From Coprococcus_C hominis (GTDB lineage Bacteria > Bacillota > Clostridia > Lachnospirales > Lachnospiraceae): 64,000 nucleotides of DNA. Positions 1-8,766 of the stretch are shown here, piece by piece (position 1 is the first letter of the stretch; each line of letters opens with the position of its first letter). The stretch lies in assembly GCF_020687505.1 (NCBI RefSeq), contig NZ_JAJEQT010000003.1. One strand, 5' to 3'. The notes beneath the pieces were generated by a model. It ran no database searches and was not told the origin of the DNA. It worked only from the letters and a program-made list of their open reading frames with translations. The position numbers and the translations under genes are program-made.

Positions 1-19
1 GTTTTTTGTCAGAGGAGAT

Positions 20-325
20 ATGGTTGGAAAGTGTGCGGCATGTATTGTTTGTCCGATGCTCATTGTATATTTAATCTATGCGTATTGTAAAGAAAGAAAA
101 GCAGATATGAAAGCGCATGAGACGAAGGCGCAATATATGAATGGCAGCTATTTTGAAAGCCCTGAATGGCATGTCAGACTGCCAAGAAGCGGAAACATTT
201 ACGATGTTGAGATCGAACTAAATGAGTTTCAGGTTCAAATGGCAATCGATAAGTTATCCACTTGCAAAATTGGTGAAGATTTGATAGGAAATCTTTCTGT
301 AAACGAGCATAAAGAAAATGAATAA
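20..325 (+). CDS. Small membrane-anchored hypothetical protein
   Basis: An open frame of 101 codons begins with ATG six bases after a good Shine-Dalgarno (AGAGGAG). The N-terminus (about residues 5-24, rich in Cys, Val, Ile and Leu, CPMLIVYLIYAY) could be one membrane helix or a signal anchor. It is followed by a basic stretch (CKERKADMK) that would stay cytoplasmic by the positive-inside rule. The rest is soluble and charged. I recognise no family. It is the first gene of an AT-rich block that ends near 1100 and differs in composition from pgi next door, which suggests an accessory or horizontally acquired patch. Function unknown; the locus may continue left of the window. Confidence 0.5.
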   Translation: MVGKCAACIVCPMLIVYLIYAYCKERKADMKAHETKAQYMNGSYFESPEWHVRLPRSGNIYDVEIELNEFQVQMAIDKLSTCKIGEDLIGNLSVNEHKENE

Positions 326-337
326 AAAAAGAAACGA

Positions 338-523
338 GTGAGCCGCTTGAGTAAAAACTGTACGGTTGTAAAACTCATCTCTTGGATACATTTTATAACA
401 GAATTAGATGATTTGTCAATCCGAGTATTTGAAAACTTGTCCGCCGGAATATCGGATGTTCCGCGCAAATGCACAGATGGAAGAGAAATCCGCAGACTGC
501 CAACAAAAGAAGATTTGGAATAA
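338..523 (+). CDS. Possible short hypothetical ORF or gene remnant
   Basis: A 61-codon frame opens with GTG at 338, 13 bases after the stop of the preceding gene, and has no convincing ribosome-binding site. The product (MSRLSKNCTVVKL at its start, REIRRLPTKEDLE at its end) matches nothing I know. It could be a real small protein, a decayed piece of a mobile-element gene, or a chance frame. It is listed because it fills the gap between two better-supported genes. Confidence 0.22.
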   Translation: MSRLSKNCTVVKLISWIHFITELDDLSIRVFENLSAGISDVPRKCTDGREIRRLPTKEDLE

Positions 524-537
524 TTAGGAACAAAGTT

Positions 538-942
538 ATGACGAAATATTATTTGACAAAAATTATTTATAATGGATTAACTTATTTTTTTATATGGTAT
601 AGCAACGATGAAGATGGTTTCTTGCTTTTTAATCAACGGCTGTTAGTTTTTTCTAGTGTCGAAGAAGCAAATATATTTGCGGATAAGGAACATATTATTT
701 TTGAAAAAGGAATAACAGTCTTTTATCTATCTAAAATTACCGAGTTAATAGATAATGTAGAAATATCGCAAAATTGTCAAAGTTTAATAGATACATGGCA
801 TTTATTTAGTGATTTATCAAAATCACTAAATGAAGAATATCATCCTAGTTTTAATGTTGATGAAAAAAATAAATGTTTGGAGATTTTTCAAAGTGGGTTA
901 TCAATACTAAACAAATATCTTAATTATGATTTTCGTAAATAA
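538..942 (+). CDS. Hypothetical AT-rich protein, possibly immunity-like
   Basis: The frame is open from 469, but the ATG at 538 (MTKYYLTKIIYNG) is the likelier start: a weak AGGA lies 8-10 bases upstream and codon use changes to AT-rich there. The product is about 134 aa, acidic, without membrane segment or signal peptide, and has many Asn, Ile, Phe and Tyr. Its size, isolation, strong AT bias and position beside other small orphan genes are like immunity proteins of polymorphic toxin loci, but that is inference from style and context only. Its 3' end overlaps the next small frame by 17 bases. No family recognised. Confidence 0.5.
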   Translation: MTKYYLTKIIYNGLTYFFIWYSNDEDGFLLFNQRLLVFSSVEEANIFADKEHIIFEKGITVFYLSKITELIDNVEISQNCQSLIDTWHLFSDLSKSLNEEYHPSFNVDEKNKCLEIFQSGLSILNKYLNYDFRK

Positions 943-1099
943 AGATATTATTTTGTTAAATAAAGAATATTGTGGTGACGTAGCTTTTGTCATGAAGAAG
1001 AGTCCCTCTGAAAATGAGAGATACGTTACAACCTGTACCTGTGGCACACCGAGACCAGAGAAGAAAATCGTAAAGAATTCTTGTACAGACGAAGAATAA
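926..1099 (+). CDS. Possible 57-aa Cys-containing protein or C-terminal gene remnant
   Basis: An ATG at 926 opens a 57-codon frame that overlaps the end of the previous gene and stops at 1097-1099, just before the pgi promoter. The product starts MIFVNKDIILLNKEY and its second half carries a TCTCG cluster and a third Cys near the C-terminus (NSCTDEE). Base composition rises in GC at about 980, as though the second half comes from a different sequence than the first. It may be a genuine small protein or the fused tail of a deleted gene. No ribosome-binding site is clear. Confidence 0.28.
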   Translation: MIFVNKDIILLNKEYCGDVAFVMKKSPSENERYVTTCTCGTPRPEKKIVKNSCTDEE

Positions 1100-1104
1100 A
1101 ACAA

Positions 1105-1133
1105 GTGACAAATTCCGCCGAAAAGGTTATAAT
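1105..1133 (+). promoter_or_regulatory. Sigma-A-type promoter of pgi
   Basis: GTGACA (1105-1110), a 17-base spacer and a perfect TATAAT (1128-1133). Transcription would start near 1140, leaving a leader of about 40 bases with GGAGGAAAG just before the pgi ATG. Confidence 0.8.
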
Positions 1134-1180
1134 AAAACGAGCTGGCGTCCTACGCCAAATAGATTACGGAGGAAAGAAAA

Positions 1181-2764
1181 ATGACAAATTGGAAAAATCT
1201 TGATACTTTGGATTCTTACAAGGCACTCAAAGCTTGTAAGGGCAGTGTAGATCTCACAACTGTTATGGCTGGTGAGAGCGGTGCAGACCGTGCGAAGAAT
1301 TACAGCGTACCGATGGCAGAGAAGCTTACTTACAACTTCGCTGCAAAGGAAGTGGATGACACAGTTTTGGAGAAGCTTGCAGCCCTTGCCAAGGAAGCAG
1401 AGCTTGTTGACAAGTTCCAGGAGCTTTATAATGGTGCCGTTATCAATACAGGAGAGAACCGTCTGGTTCTTCATCAGATGACACGCGGTCAGCTTGGCGA
1501 GCCAGTCAAGGCAGATGGCGTGGATAAGAGAACATTTTACGTAGAGCAGCAGAACCGTATTGCAGAGTTTGCAAATAAGGTACACAATGGCGAGATCACA
1601 AATGCAGCTGGCGAGAAGTTCACAACGGTTGTACAGATCGGTATCGGTGGTAGTGACCTTGGTCCTCGTGCAATGTATCTTGCACTTGAGAACTGGGCAA
1701 AGAAGAACGGCACATTCAAGATGGATGCGAAGTTCATCAGCAACGTAGATCCGGATGATGCGGCAGCAGTTCTTGCATCTACCGATGTAGCACATGCAAT
1801 CTTCGTACTTGTATCAAAGTCTGGTACAACATTGGAGACGCTTACAAATGAGTCCTTCGTGAAGGACGCGCTTGCAAAGGCAGGTCTGGATGCTTCTAAG
1901 CATATGATTGCAGTTACAAGTGAGACATCTCCACTTGCAAAGAGCGATGATTACCTTGCAGCATTCTTTATGGATGATTATATCGGTGGTCGTTATTCTT
2001 CTACATCAGCCGTTGGTGGTGCTGTACTTTCACTGGCATTTGGCCCGGATGTATTTGCACGTTTCTTAAATGGTGCAGCCGCAGAAGATGAGACAGCAAA
2101 GAATACAGATATCAGGAAGAACCCGGCTATGCTTGATGCGTTGATTGGCGTTTACGAGCGTAACGTACTTGGTTACCCTGCAACAACTGTTCTTCCATAC
2201 TCACAGGCACTGAGCCGTTTCCCTGCACACCTGCAGCAGCTTGATATGGAGTCCAATGGTAAGTCTGTAAACCGTTTTGGTGAGCCGGTTGATTACCCAA
2301 CAGGTCCAGTGATCTTCGGTGAGCCGGGAACAAACGGACAGCATTCCTTCTATCAGTTATTGCATCAGGGAACTGACATTGTTCCATTGCAGTTTATCGC
2401 ATTCAAGAACAGCCAGATTGGCACGGATGTAGAGATTCAGGGAAGCACAAGCCAGAAGAAGCTCTGCGCAAATGTTGCTGCACAGATCGTAGCATTTGCA
2501 TGTGGTAAGAAGGATGAGAACAGCAACAAGAACTTCAAGGGTGGTCGTCCATCTTCTATCATTATCGGTGAGCAGCTTGATCCAGAGACACTTGGTGCAC
2601 TGCTTGCACATTTCGAGAACAAGGTTATGTTCCAGGGATTCCTGTGGAACATCAACAGCTTCGATCAGGAAGGTGTTCAGCTTGGTAAGGTACTTGCAAA
2701 GAAGGTACTTGCACACGAGACAGATGGTGCGTTGAAGGTATTCAGTGATCTGCTTAACATCTAA
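1181..2764 (+). CDS. pgi: Glucose-6-phosphate isomerase
   Basis: Interconverts glucose 6-phosphate and fructose 6-phosphate in the cytoplasm, for glycolysis and gluconeogenesis. The 527-aa product has the family landmarks: GIGGSDLGPR near residue 157, the sugar-phosphate-binding SKSGTTLET near 213, the QQLDMESNGK block, and GEPGTNGQHSFYQL with the catalytic Glu/His region. The conserved Lys region lies near the C-terminus (GKVLAKKVL). The start is fixed by GGAGGAAAG eight bases upstream. Its own promoter lies directly in front and a strong terminator follows, so it appears monocistronic. Codon use (GGT, CTT, AAG) is that of a highly expressed gene, unlike the AT-rich patch to its left. Confidence 0.97.
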   Translation: MTNWKNLDTLDSYKALKACKGSVDLTTVMAGESGADRAKNYSVPMAEKLTYNFAAKEVDDTVLEKLAALAKEAELVDKFQELYNGAVINTGENRLVLHQMTRGQLGEPVKADGVDKRTFYVEQQNRIAEFANKVHNGEITNAAGEKFTTVVQIGIGGSDLGPRAMYLALENWAKKNGTFKMDAKFISNVDPDDAAAVLASTDVAHAIFVLVSKSGTTLETLTNESFVKDALAKAGLDASKHMIAVTSETSPLAKSDDYLAAFFMDDYIGGRYSSTSAVGGAVLSLAFGPDVFARFLNGAAAEDETAKNTDIRKNPAMLDALIGVYERNVLGYPATTVLPYSQALSRFPAHLQQLDMESNGKSVNRFGEPVDYPTGPVIFGEPGTNGQHSFYQLLHQGTDIVPLQFIAFKNSQIGTDVEIQGSTSQKKLCANVAAQIVAFACGKKDENSNKNFKGGRPSSIIIGEQLDPETLGALLAHFENKVMFQGFLWNINSFDQEGVQLGKVLAKKVLAHETDGALKVFSDLLNI

Positions 2765-2788
2765 TCGATAATAGATTATAAAGGACAT

Positions 2789-2828
2789 GAGACTTTTATT
2801 GTATTCCTACAATAAAAGTCTCTTTTGT
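2789..2828 (+). terminator. Intrinsic terminator after pgi
   Basis: A perfect 15-bp stem (GAGACTTTTATTGTA, 2789-2803, with its complement 2808-2822), loop TTCC, followed by TTTTG. Confidence 0.9.
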
Positions 2829-2866
2829 CTACCTAAATCAAATTAAAGAAACACAGGGGAATAAGA

Positions 2867-4486
2867 ATGGAAGTGAAAGAGAAAAATCCAAATAGAATAA
2901 TCAAATTATGCGTTATTATAGGACTCCTATTGATTACCTTGGTAATGGGTGTGTATATGATAAATGTGGCATATCACAAAATCGACAATCAAAACGGTGT
3001 GGATGCGTATTTTATATTACATTGTATTGCATATGGATTGTTGTTTGTATTGTTGGCGTTTGTCAGCATTCAGGCGATGTTTGGCACAAAGTGGAAGACT
3101 TCTTTTGAGAAACTTTTTCTGCCAATGATTATTGTACTTGGATTTTTGTATTTGCTTATTATTCCGATTATGGTAGTTCCAGATGAGTATGTACACATAT
3201 ATACAGCATATGACATGTCGGATGTTATGATGGGAACGCACGATGCGGAAACTGTCATGATGCGGCAGGCGGATAACGAACATATGTATAATGCACGTGG
3301 TATTACGAAGGAAGATTACAATAGTCAATATGAGGGGCTGTTTCAGCGACCGGAAAAAACGAATCTGATAAAGACAGCACATGTTTCGACGCAGTCTCCG
3401 CGTTATCTGTATATTTTATCCGGACTTGGAATTACAATTGGACGGTTGTTAGGGGCGAGCACAACTATGTTGTATTTGCTTGGACGATTGATGAATCTGC
3501 TTGCTTTTATAGCGGCAGCTTATTATGCGATAAAGCGGATTCCGTTTGGTAAAGGAATCGTTATGGTATGGGCGCTTTTGCCAATTACATTGCAACAGGT
3601 ATGTTCTTTTTCCTATGATTCGCAGTTGTTTGCTTTATGTATTCTTGTAATAGCGACAACAATGTCAGCAGTTTACGGACAGGAAACAAATCGGAGATCG
3701 AAGCTTGTAAATAATATTGTTATGGTATTGAGCAGCTTATTATTGCTACCATGTAAAGGCTTTTCTCTGTTGCCATTGGTTGTATTGCCGTTGATGTTGA
3801 TCCCTCGAATTCTGCAACAGCACAAAGATAAGGTGGATGCGGTCAAACAGAAAATTAAACCTTGGATGAAGGTGCTTATGATTGTCATTGCAGGTATATT
3901 TGTAGTGGCTTGTGTGATGGTTCTGGTTCTCGTGGTTCGGCGCTGGCTACAACCAGAAAATATTAACAGTACTTATATTGCATGGTCCGATTCCAAAGGG
4001 TATACAATGGGGTATTTCTTAAAAAATCCGATCCAATTTTTTGAAATATTACTCAATACGCTTTGGTATGAATCAGGAAAGCATATCCAGCAGATGTTGG
4101 GAAGCTATCTTGGATGGCTTGATATTGAAGTTCCACTGGTGTTTGTAATAGGATTTTTATTGTTGCTGTTATATGTTTCTATGCGGAAAGAAAACGAAGA
4201 ACAGTTGATAACAGTGGGAGACCGGATTTGGATGCTTTTGGTGTTTGTCGGCGTCAGTGGGCTGGCAGTTGCAGCGATGCTTTTATATTGGACGCCATAT
4301 CAATTTGTTGTGGTAGCGGGTGTACAGGGAAGATATTTCCTTCCGGCACTTGTGGTTGGTTTGCTTGCAGTTCGGACAAAACGGACATGTGTATCAGGAA
4401 ATGCAGATCAATATGCTGCTATGTGGACGGTGTTTTTACAGATGTATGTGATAACAGCAATATTCCGGGCAGTGAACAACGTATAG
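2867..4486 (+). CDS. DUF2142-type polytopic membrane protein
   Basis: A 539-aa integral membrane protein with roughly ten or more hydrophobic segments, starting with a helix at about residues 14-32. After the third helix comes VVPDEYVHIYTAYDMS near residue 104, which matches the [PV]PDE.xH motif of DUF2142 proteins. These are found in surface-polysaccharide and teichoic-acid loci and resemble GT-C glycosyltransferases in layout. The acidic Asp-Glu in the first outer loop fits that comparison. An AGGGGAA site precedes the ATG. The gene is followed after 36 bases by a GT2 enzyme, so the two probably act together in cell-surface glycan assembly. The exact reaction is not known. Confidence 0.8.
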   Translation: MEVKEKNPNRIIKLCVIIGLLLITLVMGVYMINVAYHKIDNQNGVDAYFILHCIAYGLLFVLLAFVSIQAMFGTKWKTSFEKLFLPMIIVLGFLYLLIIPIMVVPDEYVHIYTAYDMSDVMMGTHDAETVMMRQADNEHMYNARGITKEDYNSQYEGLFQRPEKTNLIKTAHVSTQSPRYLYILSGLGITIGRLLGASTTMLYLLGRLMNLLAFIAAAYYAIKRIPFGKGIVMVWALLPITLQQVCSFSYDSQLFALCILVIATTMSAVYGQETNRRSKLVNNIVMVLSSLLLLPCKGFSLLPLVVLPLMLIPRILQQHKDKVDAVKQKIKPWMKVLMIVIAGIFVVACVMVLVLVVRRWLQPENINSTYIAWSDSKGYTMGYFLKNPIQFFEILLNTLWYESGKHIQQMLGSYLGWLDIEVPLVFVIGFLLLLLYVSMRKENEEQLITVGDRIWMLLVFVGVSGLAVAAMLLYWTPYQFVVVAGVQGRYFLPALVVGLLAVRTKRTCVSGNADQYAAMWTVFLQMYVITAIFRAVNNV

Positions 4487-4522
4487 TTCAATCTATGAGA
4501 GAAGAAGTAGGAGTATAAAAAT

Positions 4523-6664
4523 ATGGGTCAGATAAAAAGAGTGCTTTCTTTTTCAAAAAGAATGATGCGCTGTCTGGGTAAAGAAGGATGGCATGTATTT
4601 TGTTATAAGTTAAATCATCGTCTACACAAGAAAAATGAATATGACATGTGGATGCTGCAAAATGAACAGCAATATAAAGAGCCAGAACAGGAGTTGGAAT
4701 ATAAACCACTCATCTCGGTTGTTGTGCCAGTATATAATGTGGAACCACAGATGTTAACGGCATGCATTCAATCTGTGCAGAATCAGACATATGATAATTG
4801 GGAGTTGTGCCTTGTAGATGATTGTTCAACCGATGCGCGTGTCAGAGAGACTTTGCGGCAATTTGAAGGAGTGGAGCGCATTAAAATAAAATACCGCAGT
4901 GAGAATGGACATATATCCAGAACTACAAACGATGGAATTGCAATGGCAGAGGGCGAATTTGTTGCGCTTTTGGATTGTGATGATCTGTATGCAGAAAATG
5001 CACTGTATGAAATTGCGAAAAAGCTAAATGAAGATCATACACTGGATTTTATTTACAGCGATGAGGACAAATTATCTGAGGATGGGACAAAAAGAAGGAA
5101 TCCGTTTTTTAAGCCGGATTGGTCTCCAGATACATTTATGTCTTTGATGTATACCTGCCATTTGGCGGTGTATCGCAAATCCTTGCTGGACGAAATGGGC
5201 GGTTTGCGTGTAGGCTTGGAAGGTTCGCAGGACTATGATCTTGTTTTGCGGGTGATGGAGAAGACGAATCGTATAGGGCATGTGCCAAAAATTCTTTATC
5301 ATTGGCGGGAACGTGAAGAGTCTACGGCAAATGATATATCGGCAAAGCCATATATTATTGAAACGACAAAGAAGGCGAAGCTCGAAGCCCTGGAGCGAAG
5401 AGGCGTTAAAGGGCATCTGGAATATATTAAAGATATAGTGATGTTCCGCGTGGTTTATGAAGTTGTGGGAAATCCCAGAGTAAGCATTATTATTCCGTCT
5501 AAGGATAATTATGACATTTTAAAGCAATGTCTGACGTCCATCCGAAAGGAAACGAAATATCAAAATTATGAAATCATTGTTGTGGACAATGGCAGTGCAG
5601 AAGAAACACATGCGAAATATACACAAATGTGTAAAGAATTGGAGTGCAAATATCATTACGCGCCAATGGAGTTTAATTTTTCAAAGATGTGCAACATTGG
5701 GGCACATCTGGCAGATGGACAGTTCCTTCTGTTTTTAAATGACGATATTCGTGTTGAGGGAGCGGAATGGCTGGAACGGATGCTGGGACATGCACAGCAG
5801 CCACATACAGGTGCGGTTGGATGTAAATTAATTTACCCAAATACGAATTTGATACAGCATGTAGGTGTTGTCAGTTTTATGGTTGGACCAGGACATGCAT
5901 TTCAACGGATTAACGACGATTTGAATTGTTATTGGGGACGAAATAAGCTGGAATATAATTACAGTGCGGTGACCGGTGCGTGTCTTATGATTGACCGGAA
6001 TAAATATGATCAGGTGGGTGGTTTTTCGGAACAGTTACCAGTGGCATATAACGATATTGACTTATGTTTTAATTTAGTGGAAGCAGGATATTATAATGTT
6101 GTGCGAACAGATGTCCGTTTATACCATTATGAATCTGTCAGCCGTGGCTATGACGCTGTATCCCCAGAAAAAGCCGCCAGACAGCAACGGGAAATGAAAA
6201 AATTGTATGATCGTCATCCGGAATTTAAGGGGTATGATCCGTGTTATAACCCAAATCTGATTGGAAACAGTGATAACTTCTCGTTACGGCTGTTGAAAGT
6301 AAAGGAAATCGAAACGCCTGAGGAAACGCAACAGGTGCTTGTTGAAAAAGGAAGTCTGCAATACAAGGTGGAAGAGTTTACAGATGAAGCAGTCGTAAAA
6401 ATCAGTGGTTGGGCCTTGAATCGAAAAACATTGCGTGCGGGAACGCTCAATATTGTTTTAACTGGACAGGACAAGCAACAGTACATTGTAAAATCAGAGC
6501 GACTGTACAGACCAGATGTCCGGGATGCGTTTGGTAAGCGAAGGTTAGCATTTGCTGGTTTTGAGGCTGCATTTATAAAGCAGAATCTGCCTAAACAGCA
6601 TTATGAGGTATCTCTTGTGCTGGATGGAGATGCCCGTATGGTTGGGAGTATTGTAGTTGCATAA
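4523..6664 (+). CDS. Glycosyltransferase with two GT2 domains
   Basis: 713 aa. The first GT-A domain covers about residues 60-290: ISVVVPVYNVEPQ, NWELCLVDDCSTD, the metal-binding LDCDD near 157, and SQDYDLVLRV. The second covers about 320-560: VSIIIPSKDNYD, EIIVVDNGS, FLNDDIRVEG and YNDIDLCF. Both keep DxD-type residues, so both may be active. The last 100 residues form a separate beta-rich tail. Such tandem GT2 proteins resemble rhamnosyltransferases and other enzymes that build cell-wall polysaccharide from nucleotide sugars on the inner membrane face. No membrane helix is seen. It probably forms a transcription unit with the DUF2142 protein upstream. The exact sugar cannot be read from the sequence. 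Confidence 0.88.
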   Translation: MGQIKRVLSFSKRMMRCLGKEGWHVFCYKLNHRLHKKNEYDMWMLQNEQQYKEPEQELEYKPLISVVVPVYNVEPQMLTACIQSVQNQTYDNWELCLVDDCSTDARVRETLRQFEGVERIKIKYRSENGHISRTTNDGIAMAEGEFVALLDCDDLYAENALYEIAKKLNEDHTLDFIYSDEDKLSEDGTKRRNPFFKPDWSPDTFMSLMYTCHLAVYRKSLLDEMGGLRVGLEGSQDYDLVLRVMEKTNRIGHVPKILYHWREREESTANDISAKPYIIETTKKAKLEALERRGVKGHLEYIKDIVMFRVVYEVVGNPRVSIIIPSKDNYDILKQCLTSIRKETKYQNYEIIVVDNGSAEETHAKYTQMCKELECKYHYAPMEFNFSKMCNIGAHLADGQFLLFLNDDIRVEGAEWLERMLGHAQQPHTGAVGCKLIYPNTNLIQHVGVVSFMVGPGHAFQRINDDLNCYWGRNKLEYNYSAVTGACLMIDRNKYDQVGGFSEQLPVAYNDIDLCFNLVEAGYYNVVRTDVRLYHYESVSRGYDAVSPEKAARQQREMKKLYDRHPEFKGYDPCYNPNLIGNSDNFSLRLLKVKEIETPEETQQVLVEKGSLQYKVEEFTDEAVVKISGWALNRKTLRAGTLNIVLTGQDKQQYIVKSERLYRPDVRDAFGKRRLAFAGFEAAFIKQNLPKQHYEVSLVLDGDARMVGSIVVA

Positions 6665-6682
6665 AAGTTATGGAAAATACAC

Positions 6683-6817
6683 TTGCATTTTAAACCGGGT
6701 TAGTATATACTAACTTATAGTTAGGTCTGGCTAACCTAGCACGTGTAAATCATTTCGGAACTCCTGCTTCTGAACGAGGAGAGACCGTCAGAAGCAAGAG
6801 ACTCCGTTAAAATGCAA
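6683..6817 (+). promoter_or_regulatory. Multi-branched palindromic leader/control region of eno
   Basis: Perfect 11-bp outer arms TTGCATTTTAA (6683-6693) and TTAAAATGCAA (6807-6817) enclose three more inverted repeats. These are GTTAGTATATACTAAC (6699-6714, a perfect 16-base palindrome), GTTAG-gtctgg-CTAAC (6720-6735), and a long hairpin from CGGA at 6756 to TCCG at 6806 with the 8-bp stem GCTTCTGA/TCAGAAGC. The right arm ends five bases before the AAAGGAG of eno. Alternatively TTGCAT (6683-6688) and TATACT (6706-6711), 17 bases apart, form a promoter with the palindrome as operator over the -10 box. The two readings are not fully compatible. Confidence 0.6.
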
Positions 6818-6837
6818 ATTGAAAGGAGTACATAACA

Positions 6838-8139
6838 ATGGATTATTTAGAAATTGAAAAGGTTATTGGCCGTGAGATCTTGGATTCCAGAGGAAATCCA
6901 ACGGTAGAGGCAGAGGTTTATCTGGCAGATGGAACCATCGGAAGAGGTACTGCACCAAGTGGTGCATCCACTGGAGAGTTCGAGGCACTGGAGCTTCGTG
7001 ATGGCGATAAGAGCCGTTACCTTGGCAAGGGTGTCACAAAGGCAGTTGAAAATATCAATACAATTATCAATGATGCAATCGAGGGTATGGATGCATCAGA
7101 TATCTATGCAGTGGATCAGGCTATGATTCAGGCAGATGGAACAAAGGACAAGTCTAAGCTTGGTGCGAATGCGATTCTTGCAGTATCTATCGCATGCTGC
7201 CGTGCAGCAGCAACATCCCTTGATATTCCACTGTATCGTTTCCTTGGTGGCGTATCTGGAAATCGTATGCCAGTTCCAATGATGAACATCGTAAACGGTG
7301 GATGTCATGCACTTTCTTCTGGACTTGATGTACAGGAGTTCATGATCATGCCGGTTGGCGCTCCATCGTTCAAAGAGTGTCTGCGTTGGTGTGCAGAAGT
7401 TTTCCATGCATTGGCTGCAATTTTGAAAGAGCGTGGACTTGCAACATCCGTTGGTGATGAGGGTGGATTTGCCCCTGCTTTGAAGTCTGATGAGGAAGCA
7501 ATCGAGACAATTCTCGAAGCTGTAAAGAGAGCAGGTTATGAGCCGGGCAAGGATTTCAAGATTGCTATGGATGCAGCTTCTTCTGAGTGGAAGAGCGAAA
7601 AAGGAAAGGGCTACTACAAGCTTCCGAAGGCGGGTACAGAGTATACAGCTGAGCAGTTGATCGAGCACTGGGAAGCACTTTGCGAGAAATATCCAATCAT
7701 CTCAATCGAGGATGGTCTGGATGAAGAGGACTGGGAAGGCTGGCAGAAGCTGACTGCAAGACTTGGTGGCAAGGTTCAGCTTGTTGGCGATGACCTGTTC
7801 GTAACAAATACAGAGAGACTGGCAAAGGGAATTGAGCTTGGCGCAGGAAATGCAATCCTGATCAAGTTGAATCAGATTGGATCTGTTTCTGAGACATTGG
7901 AAGCAATCAAGATGGCGCACAAGGCTGGATACACAGCAATCAGCTCACACAGATCTGGTGAGACGGCTGATACAACGATTGCAGACCTTGCAGTTGCACT
8001 TAATACATGCCAGATCAAGACAGGTGCACCTTCTCGTTCTGAGCGTGTTGCAAAGTACAACCAGCTGCTCCGTATTGAGGAAGAGCTTGGCGCAAGCGCT
8101 GTATATCCAGGAATGAAAGCATTTAATGTAAAGCAATAA
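6838..8139 (+). CDS. eno: Enolase
   Basis: Converts 2-phosphoglycerate to phosphoenolpyruvate with two Mg2+ ions, a cytoplasmic glycolytic step. The 433-aa product has the usual length and the family motifs: ILDSRGNPTVEAEV at the N-terminus, SGASTGEFEALELRD for the mobile loop, VGDEGGFAP with the catalytic Glu near 210, SIEDGLDEEDW for metal binding, GDDLFVTN, and SHRSGETADTTIADLAV near the C-terminus. A small deviation is LIKLNQIGS where most enolases have LIKPNQIG. AAAGGAG lies nine bases before the ATG. It is preceded by an elaborate inverted-repeat region and followed by a terminator, so it is probably a single-gene unit under its own control. Confidence 0.97.
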   Translation: MDYLEIEKVIGREILDSRGNPTVEAEVYLADGTIGRGTAPSGASTGEFEALELRDGDKSRYLGKGVTKAVENINTIINDAIEGMDASDIYAVDQAMIQADGTKDKSKLGANAILAVSIACCRAAATSLDIPLYRFLGGVSGNRMPVPMMNIVNGGCHALSSGLDVQEFMIMPVGAPSFKECLRWCAEVFHALAAILKERGLATSVGDEGGFAPALKSDEEAIETILEAVKRAGYEPGKDFKIAMDAASSEWKSEKGKGYYKLPKAGTEYTAEQLIEHWEALCEKYPIISIEDGLDEEDWEGWQKLTARLGGKVQLVGDDLFVTNTERLAKGIELGAGNAILIKLNQIGSVSETLEAIKMAHKAGYTAISSHRSGETADTTIADLAVALNTCQIKTGAPSRSERVAKYNQLLRIEEELGASAVYPGMKAFNVKQ

Positions 8140-8179
8140 TAGAAATCTGCCGATATATAGAATAGAAGAAAGAAAAAAA

Positions 8180-8224
8180 GTCGTCGGACTGGGGCTTGGA
8201 TTCCCGGCTCGGCGGCTTTTCCGT
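8180..8224 (+). terminator. Intrinsic terminator after eno
   Basis: GTCGTCGG-type strand from 8180 pairs (with G-U pairs) with CTCGGCGGC at 8208-8216, with GGGG/CCC pairing inside, followed by TTTTCCGTTTT. Confidence 0.7.
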
Positions 8225-8241
8225 TTTAAGAATTAAGATAA

Positions 8242-8571
8242 TTAAAATACAACAACTAACAGCATCTTGAACTGTTCTGCACCATAGACGGCATGTGGAT
8301 GCTTGGCTGGCATTACGATGGATTCACCTTCGTGCAGGATATATTCAACACCATCGATTGTGATTCTGCCGACACCATCTAAGCAGGTAACAAATGCATC
8401 GCCGCCGGACTCGTGTGTGCTGATCGCCTCGTCCTTGTCAAAGGCAAATAATGTGATAGATACGGCGTCATTCTGGGCGAGTGTCTTGCTGACAACCTGT
8501 CCCTCCTGATAAGTAACCTGATCCTTCAATACATGTACTTCTGATTTGGAAATATTCTTAATAAGATTCAT
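8242..8571 (-). CDS. Small cupin-domain protein
   Basis: A 109-aa single-domain cupin. The two beta-barrel motifs are visible: THESGGDAFVTCLDG (about residues 53-67) and EGESIVMPAKHPHAV (about 81-95), with His and Glu residues placed to bind a metal. It has no DNA-binding domain, so it is not an AraC-type regulator. Cupins of this size are often small-molecule-binding or detoxifying proteins; the substrate is unknown. The gene is convergent with eno and divergent from the amino-acid carrier. Its start follows GAAAGGAATA on the minus strand. Confidence 0.8.
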   Translation of the reverse strand: MNLIKNISKSEVHVLKDQVTYQEGQVVSKTLAQNDAVSITLFAFDKDEAISTHESGGDAFVTCLDGVGRITIDGVEYILHEGESIVMPAKHPHAVYGAEQFKMLLVVVF

Positions 8572-8695
8572 AAAAATGTATTCCTTTCTTTTTTAAAATC
8601 CATATTTGGACATATAAAGTATATCATAAACTCTATTATACCCCGTATATTTAATATGAAAACAGTAAAAAACTTTATAAATTGAGGGAAAAATG

Positions 8696-8724
8696 TTGTC
8701 AAAAGCTGGAAAACTGTGTAATAT
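8696..8724 (+). promoter_or_regulatory. Promoter of the AGCS carrier gene
   Basis: TTGTCA (8696-8701), 17-base spacer, TAATAT (8719-8724). The ATG at 8767 follows AAGGAGAG. Confidence 0.7.
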
Positions 8725-8766
8725 AGAGAACATGTTGTTAAAATAAAATAAAGGAGAGTAGGAAAC

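Noticed and set aside
1127..1795. Long open frame on the minus strand opposite pgi (222 codons)
   Set aside because: It is a shadow of pgi, Cys- and Leu-rich with no family, no ribosome site, and opposite a certain gene.
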